Shown here: positions 44,554 through 49,374 of the stretch, piece by piece
How positions within the stretch are numbered: the stretch's first letter is position 1
Layout: every line of letters starts with the position of its first letter
Assembly: GCA_035652315.1 (NCBI GenBank)
Contig: DASREA010000082.1
Location: forward strand, 1 to 49,374
Direction of reading: 5' to 3'
Origin: CANKHA01 sp035652315
Lineage (GTDB): Bacteria > Pseudomonadota > Alphaproteobacteria > Rhizobiales > Xanthobacteraceae
Length of the DNA stretch: 49,374 bases
Translations under genes and position numbers: made by a program
Notes under the pieces: model-generated
The model's database searches: none
The model's input: only the letters and a program-made list of their open reading frames with translations
Told to the model about the DNA's origin: nothing

Positions 44554-45555
44554 ATGGAATGGTATCTGCCTCTCATCTGGGCGGCTGTGATCGGCGTCGC
44601 CGTCGCCATGTACGTCGTTCTTGACGGTTTTGATCTCGGCATCGGAATTCTTTTTCCCTTCGCGCGCGACGAGCGCCAGCGCGAACAAATGATGGCATCG
44701 GTCAAGCCGTTTTGGGACGGGAACGAAACCTGGCTGGTGCTGGGCGGCGGCGGTCTCTTCGTGGCCTTTCCCCTCGCCTATTCGATCCTGATGCCGGCGT
44801 TTTACATTCCGGTTCTGATAATGCTCCTGGCGCTGGTGTTCCGGGGTGTCGCCTTCGAATTTCGCGCGGTCGCGGCAAGCACGGTAAAATGGAGCACCGC
44901 CTTCGCCGGCGGGTCGCTGATCGCGGCGCTATGCCAGGGCGCCATCCTTGGATCGCTGATCGAAGGCGTCAAAGTGGAAAACGGCAGCTTCGCCGGCGGT
45001 CCTTTCGACTGGGCGACGCCGTTCGCGGGTGTCTGTGCGCTCGGCGTCGTCGCCGGCTATGGGCTGCTCGGTGCAACTTGGCTGGTGATGAAAACGGCCG
45101 GAGAGGTCGCCGAGCGCGCCCGAGCCCAAGCCCGTCTGTTGCTCGCGGCGGTGCTCTTCTTCATGGCTGTCGTCAGTCTTTGGACACCGCTCGAATTGCC
45201 GCGCATCGCCGGACGCTGGTTCTCGATCCCCAATATTTTTTATCTTTGGCCGGTACCGGTGATAACCGCCTTCGTCGCCTACGCCGCATGGTGGGGCCTG
45301 GAGCGGCGGCGCGACATGCTGCCTTTCTTCTCGGCAATCGGACTTTTTCTGCTCGGCTATCTTGGCCTCGTGATCTCGGATTTTCCCTATCTCGTGCCGC
45401 CGACGCTGACCGTGTGGGATACCGCCGCCGCGCCGGTCAGTCAGATATTCATGCTGGTGGGTACGCTGGTCCTGCTGCCGATCATTCTCGCCTATACGGC
45501 GCTGGTTTACTGGGTATTCCGCGGCAAGGTGCAGGAAGGCGAGCGCTATCACTAG
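44554..45555 (+). CDS. cydB: Cytochrome bd-type ubiquinol oxidase subunit II
   Basis: 333 aa, about 8 transmembrane segments. MEWYLPLIWAAVIGVAVAMY then VVLDGFDLGIG, SVKPFWDGNETWLVLGGGGL and FYIPVLIMLLALVFRGVAFE are typical CydB. Start behind AAGGAGG, 11 bp after cydA. No CydX-like small ORF follows: the stop is only 4 bp from the convergent GT39-like gene, so any third subunit must be encoded elsewhere or be absent. Confidence 0.96.
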   Translation: MEWYLPLIWAAVIGVAVAMYVVLDGFDLGIGILFPFARDERQREQMMASVKPFWDGNETWLVLGGGGLFVAFPLAYSILMPAFYIPVLIMLLALVFRGVAFEFRAVAASTVKWSTAFAGGSLIAALCQGAILGSLIEGVKVENGSFAGGPFDWATPFAGVCALGVVAGYGLLGATWLVMKTAGEVAERARAQARLLLAAVLFFMAVVSLWTPLELPRIAGRWFSIPNIFYLWPVPVITAFVAYAAWWGLERRRDMLPFFSAIGLFLLGYLGLVISDFPYLVPPTLTVWDTAAAPVSQIFMLVGTLVLLPIILAYTALVYWVFRGKVQEGERYH

Positions 45556-45559
45556 CGCG

Positions 45560-47116
45560 TCACGGCGGCGGCTGCGGCGGCGGCACCGATTGCGATTGGG
45601 GCGGAGCGGACTGCGATTGCGGCCGGATCATCGCCCATCCCACCCGCAGCAACGGCAGCCGTCCTTGAATTGAACGTTCAAAGGAGCGCGGCACTTCGAT
45701 AACGAGATTGGGAAAGGCCGCCGATACTGTGGGAGGTGGCGTGCCGCGCGTATCGGTGGCCGCCCAGACCAGAACCGCGCCTTTGTTCTCGGCTTCGGCG
45801 ACGCTTGTCCAAGGCGAGCGCGTGCGCGGATCGACCATCAACAAGCTTGGGCGCCGATGCGGCTCGAGCGCGACCAGCGCCGCGACCGAGGGATCTCCCG
45901 AGACGATCGAGAGCGGCTGCCCGGTACGCCGCTCGAAGCTATCGGTGAAAAAGGCCGCCATATCCGCCGCCGGATAGAGCACCTTGAAATCGATCCCCAC
46001 GGTCCATGGCAGTATCATCAGTGCCAGGGCCATGGCGACAGGCGGACCGAACAGGATTCCGGTCCAGGCCATGCTTAGGAGCCGTTGCCGGTAAAGCGGA
46101 ATTTGCGCGCCGGCGGCGGTGATCACCGCGAGTCCGGAGCAGATCAAGAGCGGGCCGGCATGGGCCAGCGACCACGTATAGCCGAGCACCGCGATCACCA
46201 CGGTGCCGGCCAGCAACGGCGCGAGCGCGAAAAAATAGATCATCGTACGGGCGAAAGGATGCATCGGCGGGCGGTCGACCGTCGCCACCCGCTCCCGTTG
46301 CGGCAGCCGCCAGGTGCTGGCGAGCAGCGCAAATACTGCGACGCCGGCATGGGCGACGGCGATGTCGCGCAGGATTCCCGCCCAGTCCAGCAAATGCTCG
46401 CTGCCGGCGGCGCTGAGCCGCGCCAGCATCGGTTTCCAGATATCGCCGGCGTGCGCCAGCCAGACCAGGTATGGCAGCCCAATGAGGAGCGCGGTTACGG
46501 CGCAAAGCCAGGGATCGCCGCCGCGCAGCGCCTTGCGGCCGTGCGGCGTCGCGATCGTGAAGGCCGCGAGCAGCAGCAGGAACACCCAGGCCAGCAGGCT
46601 GGTGAGCACCAAAAGCCCCATCTCCAGCGTCATTGGGATCCAATAGCTGTCGCGGCCTTTGCCGACGGCGTACCAGTAATGCAGCAGGATGACGGTCCAG
46701 ATCGGCATGGCGAGAATGGCCGGATTGAATTCCGGCGTTGGTACCGAGAAGGCCGCAATCCCCACCATCAGCAGCACCGCCAGGACCGCCTGCGAAATTC
46801 CGACCGTGGCGCGGCCAAGCGCGAAAACGCCCCACAGGGTGGCGACGACACAGGCCTGCGCCAGAACATAAACGGCGCTCATGCCGCCAAAGCGGTAGGC
46901 GATTTCCGCCAGCCAGAAAGCGAGCGGCGGGCCGCCTGCGCTGCCGAGCTGGAATTCGTGGCCAACCGCCAGAGTGATGGCGAGTCCGCCCGGCGGCGCG
47001 GAGTAAAAAATTACCGGCAGCAAAATCCACAGCGCCGCCTGGGTGAGCACCGCGGTCCAAAACAAGACGCGCGGATGCGTGCGCAGGGATTCGAAAATCA
47101 GGGAAACATAGAGCAT
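45560..47116 (-). CDS. GT39-like (ArnT/PMT type) membrane glycosyltransferase
   Basis: 518 aa from the ATG at 47116 (MLYVSLIFESLRTHPRVLFW); an upstream open frame runs into rnhB and is not used. About ten transmembrane segments occur in the first 400 residues, with the acidic HEFQLGSAGGPPLAFWLAEI loop after the first segment, the usual place of the catalytic Asp/Glu in lipid-sugar dependent enzymes. A soluble C-terminal domain (about 400-518) ends in a Pro/Gln-rich tail. The acceptor is unknown (lipid A or surface polysaccharide are guesses). Confidence 0.8.
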   Translation of the reverse strand: MLYVSLIFESLRTHPRVLFWTAVLTQAALWILLPVIFYSAPPGGLAITLAVGHEFQLGSAGGPPLAFWLAEIAYRFGGMSAVYVLAQACVVATLWGVFALGRATVGISQAVLAVLLMVGIAAFSVPTPEFNPAILAMPIWTVILLHYWYAVGKGRDSYWIPMTLEMGLLVLTSLLAWVFLLLLAAFTIATPHGRKALRGGDPWLCAVTALLIGLPYLVWLAHAGDIWKPMLARLSAAGSEHLLDWAGILRDIAVAHAGVAVFALLASTWRLPQRERVATVDRPPMHPFARTMIYFFALAPLLAGTVVIAVLGYTWSLAHAGPLLICSGLAVITAAGAQIPLYRQRLLSMAWTGILFGPPVAMALALMILPWTVGIDFKVLYPAADMAAFFTDSFERRTGQPLSIVSGDPSVAALVALEPHRRPSLLMVDPRTRSPWTSVAEAENKGAVLVWAATDTRGTPPPTVSAAFPNLVIEVPRSFERSIQGRLPLLRVGWAMIRPQSQSAPPQSQSVPPPQPPP

Positions 47117-47171
47117 CGGAATCGCGAGCCGCTGAGACGGCGGGCAAGTTAGACGGAACCGAATGCCGAGG

Positions 47172-47870
47172 CTACAGCGGCAATAGCTTGGCCAATTCCT
47201 CGGCGGTGCTCGCGGGATCGCTATAGGCCGCCGCCACCGGGGCAAAGGAGCGCCGGTGATGGATGGTCGGCCCCAGCCGCGCCAAGGCTTCGAAATGCTC
47301 GGGCACGCTATAGCCCATGTGCCGTTCGAAGCCGTAATCCGGATGTTGCAGGCCAAGACGCTTCATCAGCCGGTCGCGAGTCACCTTGGCCACGATCGAG
47401 GCAGCGGCGATGGAAAGCACGCGCGCATCGCCACCGACCACCGCCTCGCAATCGCAGCCGCAATCGATTTTCTGGTTACCGTCGACGAAGACGAGGTTCG
47501 GCCGCTGCGGCAAGGCCCTGACCGCGCGCGCCAGCGCCCAGAGCGAGGCCTGCAGGATATTGTCGCGGTCGATGCGGTCGACGGAGCCGACAGCTACGGC
47601 CACTTCGGCTGTGGCACAAATCTTCGCGTAAAGCGTTTCCCTGACTTCGGGCGTAAGCTTTTTGGAGTCGTTCAGACCTCGAGGAATGCGCTTGGGATTG
47701 AGAATGACCGCGGCGGCGACCACCGGGCCCGCCAAGGGCCCGCGGCCGGCTTCGTCGCATCCAGCAACGGGAAAAAAGCCGCGTTTCATGGCCCGCCGCT
47801 CCCGGTTGAAGGTGGGACGGACGCTTTCCTCGGCCAAAGGCAGGCGTGGGGAACGGGCTTCGGGACTCAT
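47172..47870 (-). CDS. rnhB: Ribonuclease HII
   Basis: 232 aa. It nicks RNA in RNA:DNA hybrids and removes ribonucleotides from DNA. GCDEAGRGPLAGPVVAAAVI carries the catalytic D39/E40 pair; VFVDGNQ and SIAAASIVAKVTRDRLMKRL follow, and the YGFERHMGYSVPEHFEAL region is typical. An N-terminal extension of about 30 residues precedes the core; an ATG at residue 28 is an alternative start. Confidence 0.96.
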   Translation of the reverse strand: MSPEARSPRLPLAEESVRPTFNRERRAMKRGFFPVAGCDEAGRGPLAGPVVAAAVILNPKRIPRGLNDSKKLTPEVRETLYAKICATAEVAVAVGSVDRIDRDNILQASLWALARAVRALPQRPNLVFVDGNQKIDCGCDCEAVVGGDARVLSIAAASIVAKVTRDRLMKRLGLQHPDYGFERHMGYSVPEHFEALARLGPTIHHRRSFAPVAAAYSDPASTAEELAKLLPL

Positions 47871-47966
47871 CGTTCCATGTTGCGCATTGCCGGCTTCCTT
47901 GGCAACCGCGGCGTCCGAATCATCTTCAAAAAACGTCCGGCGCCATGATCAAAGCGAGGGCGACGT

Positions 47967-48476
47967 ATGAACCCGCAGAATCTGAATTATTTTTTCGATC
48001 ATATTTCCCGGGCGATATTTGGCATCGCCGCCACCGTATTGGCGCTCTTTGCCATCGTGCTCGCCGCCAGTGCGGTCAGCGATTTTATCGGCGCCGCCAC
48101 GCAAAAGCAGCATGTCGGATTATCGGCGCTCGGCGGCATCGGCTATGTGGTGGTTTCCATCGCCGTCTATGACGTCGCCAAATATCTGATCGAGGAAGAG
48201 GTCGTGCGCGGGCGCGAACTGCGCGACGCTTCCGAAGCGCGGCATAGCCTCACGCGCTTCATTTCGACGATCGCCATCGCCGTCTTTCTCGAAGCGCTGG
48301 TCACCATTTTCCGCGTCGCCCAAGAGGATGTGAGCAATTTGTTCTTCCCGACGCTGCTCCTGGTTGCCGCCATCTTGCTGGTGCTCGGCCTCGGCGTTTA
48401 TCAACGCCTGAGCGTAAGCGTGGAGCGGCAGGAGGCGACGGGAAAACCTGCGGCAAAGAAGGCACAACGCTCCTAG
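47967..48476 (+). CDS. Four-helix inner membrane protein, unknown
   Basis: 169 aa with about four transmembrane segments (about 17-38, 50-72, 97-117 and 125-146) and a basic C-terminal tail (GKPAAKKAQRS). Between segments 2 and 3 is a charged loop, EEEVVRGRELRDASEARHSL. I do not recognise a function. It is divergent from rnhB with a 96-bp gap and overlaps the AT-rich 96-aa gene by 4 bp at the stop codons. Confidence 0.75.
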   Translation: MNPQNLNYFFDHISRAIFGIAATVLALFAIVLAASAVSDFIGAATQKQHVGLSALGGIGYVVVSIAVYDVAKYLIEEEVVRGRELRDASEARHSLTRFISTIAIAVFLEALVTIFRVAQEDVSNLFFPTLLLVAAILLVLGLGVYQRLSVSVERQEATGKPAAKKAQRS

Positions 48477-48763
48477 CTGTGCGATTCAACTTCTTTCGTA
48501 ATTCGCACGACTTTCATAATCGCAAAATACCCTATTACCGTTTCAATGAGCGAAAACGACATCGAAATCCAGAAACTTTTGATTGGACCTAAATCGAAGA
48601 AACTCGTTGCGTACGCACCGATAATGCAGACGAGCACGTAGATCAAAATCAGCCACCAAACCCGCTCAACGATAGTTTGCGTAATTGTTTTCAGCACATT
48701 CACTTTAATCGGCTGAGTGATATTAATTGTTACGTCAAACGTTTTAGGCGGCCGCTCAATCAT
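48473..48763 (-). CDS. AT-rich two-helix membrane protein, unknown; possibly acquired
   Basis: 96 aa: a polar N-terminus with alternating strand pattern (DVTINITQPIKVNVLKTITQ), then two hydrophobic segments (about 37-55, WLILIYVLVCIIGAY; about 66-85, ISMSFSLIETVIGYFAIM). The base composition is plainly lower in GC (about 40-45% by eye) than all neighbours, and codons such as ATA/AAT/TTA are frequent, which points to recent acquisition. I know no family. It overlaps the preceding gene's stop by 4 bp and lies 32 bp from the radical SAM gene end. Confidence 0.65.
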   Translation of the reverse strand: MIERPPKTFDVTINITQPIKVNVLKTITQTIVERVWWLILIYVLVCIIGAYATSFFDLGPIKSFWISMSFSLIETVIGYFAIMKVVRITKEVESHS

Positions 48764-48795
48764 CTGTACTCTCCAATTTTAGAAATCTGAGTGGC

Positions 48796-49374
48796 CTACT
48801 CAAATAGGCTTAGCTGCTTGGTGCCCTTGGCGGGCGGCCTGAAATGCTCGGTGGTCAGCGCCGTCTTTTTCTTGTTCAGCCCGAGCTTCTCGCAGGCAAT
48901 CTCGAACCGTCTTCCGATCATCCAGGCGTAGGGCCCGGTACCCTTCTGCCGCCTGCCCCAGGTTGAATCGTAATCCTTGCCGCCGCGCATTTCGCGGATG
49001 AGCCTGAAAACGTGGTCCACCCGGTCCGGATAATTCGCGGTCAGCCATTCGCGGAAGAGATCGCGTACCTCGAGCGGCAGCCGCAGGATGACATAGCCCG
49101 CGCCCTCGACGCCGGCCGCCGCCGCGGCATCGAGCACACGTTCAAGCTCCGAATCGTTCACCGCCGGAATGACCGGCGCGAACATCGCGGTCGTCGGGAT
49201 GCCGGCAGCGGATAGCTGACGGAGGGTTTCCAGCCGCCGCATCGGGGTCGCCGCCCGCGGCTCCATGGTCCGGGCGAGTTTGGGATCGAGCGTCGTCACC
49301 GACAAGGCGACCTTCGCCAGCCGGCGCTTGGCCATGCGCGAAAGGATATCGAGATCGCGCAGCACCAGCGCCGA
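48796..49374 (-). CDS. PA0069-family radical SAM protein, C-terminal part (5' end beyond window)
   Basis: The frame is open to the window edge (last codons read SALVLRDLDI), so only about 192 C-terminal residues are visible; the CxxxCxxC motif lies outside. RLAKVALSVTTLDPKLARTM then EPRAATPMRRLETLRQL, MFAPVIPAVNDSELERVL and the SplB-like pattern GYVILRLPLEV are typical of the PA0069/SplB-related group of unknown substrate. The end GTKQLSLFE resembles a DNA sliding-clamp-binding peptide (QLSLF), an inference. Confidence 0.87.
   Translation of the reverse strand, partial: SALVLRDLDILSRMAKRRLAKVALSVTTLDPKLARTMEPRAATPMRRLETLRQLSAAGIPTTAMFAPVIPAVNDSELERVLDAAAAAGVEGAGYVILRLPLEVRDLFREWLTANYPDRVDHVFRLIREMRGGKDYDSTWGRRQKGTGPYAWMIGRRFEIACEKLGLNKKKTALTTEHFRPPAKGTKQLSLFE

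Overview
The window is a GC-rich chromosomal segment of an alphaproteobacterium, most likely of the Hyphomicrobiales (Rhizobiales). That placement is inferred from the gene set and gene order: a TIGR02301 protein, glyQ/glyS followed by pyruvate phosphate dikinase, a NadQ-like regulator with nadABC, ETF-ubiquinone oxidoreductase near a TPR protein and ispE, and DUF2007 next to a TrmN6-like methyltransferase. I see about 50 protein genes and one tRNA. There is no rRNA, CRISPR array, prophage or insertion sequence. Genes are densely packed, no gap without a gene reaches 300 bp, and several convergent pairs overlap at their stop codons.

Layout. 1-7.2 kb: tRNA-Pro(CGG), a secreted sorbosone-dehydrogenase-like protein, Sua5, an FAD-linked hydroxyacid dehydrogenase, an SRAP protein, a NUDIX hydrolase, TIGR02301, a small unknown protein and a double-receiver regulator. 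7.2-12.8 kb: a dihydroorotase, then a rightward cluster ygfZ-tag-HD hydrolase-tyrosine phosphatase-NadQ-like regulator, then an unknown exported protein. 12.9-19 kb: an MFS transporter/AcuI pair and the nadA-nadB-nadC operon, which carries two CTC-N5-GAG inverted repeats upstream of nadA. 19-29 kb: a SleB-type cell wall hydrolase, ppdK, DUF3096, glyS, a GGDEF-EAL protein, a CDGSH protein and glyQ. 29-36.4 kb: small membrane proteins, an S49 peptidase, TrmN6-like methyltransferase, DUF2007, a GT2 glycosyltransferase, polyprenyl diphosphate synthase, ispE and a TPR lipoprotein-like protein with an inserted peptidoglycan-binding domain. 36.6-38.4 kb: a LysR regulator divergent from two tautomerase genes. 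38.4-43 kb: ETF-QO, an unknown membrane-anchored protein, uracil-DNA glycosylase and a purine permease. 43-49.4 kb: cydAB of the cyanide-insensitive type, a GT39-like protein, RNase HII, two unknown membrane proteins and a radical SAM protein cut by the window end.

Most of the window is housekeeping metabolism. The two most interesting places are these. (1) The LysR/tautomerase cassette (about 36.61-38.40 kb) lies between two same-direction copies of the 3' end of the ETF-QO gene. One copy is the functional end at 38,413 and the other is a decayed copy at about 36,525-36,608. This looks like a scar of gene-end-targeted integration. (2) The NAD circuit combines a regulator with a degenerate NUDIX box (11.35 kb), nadABC and two candidate operators. 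Both rest on reading the sequence by eye, without database searches.
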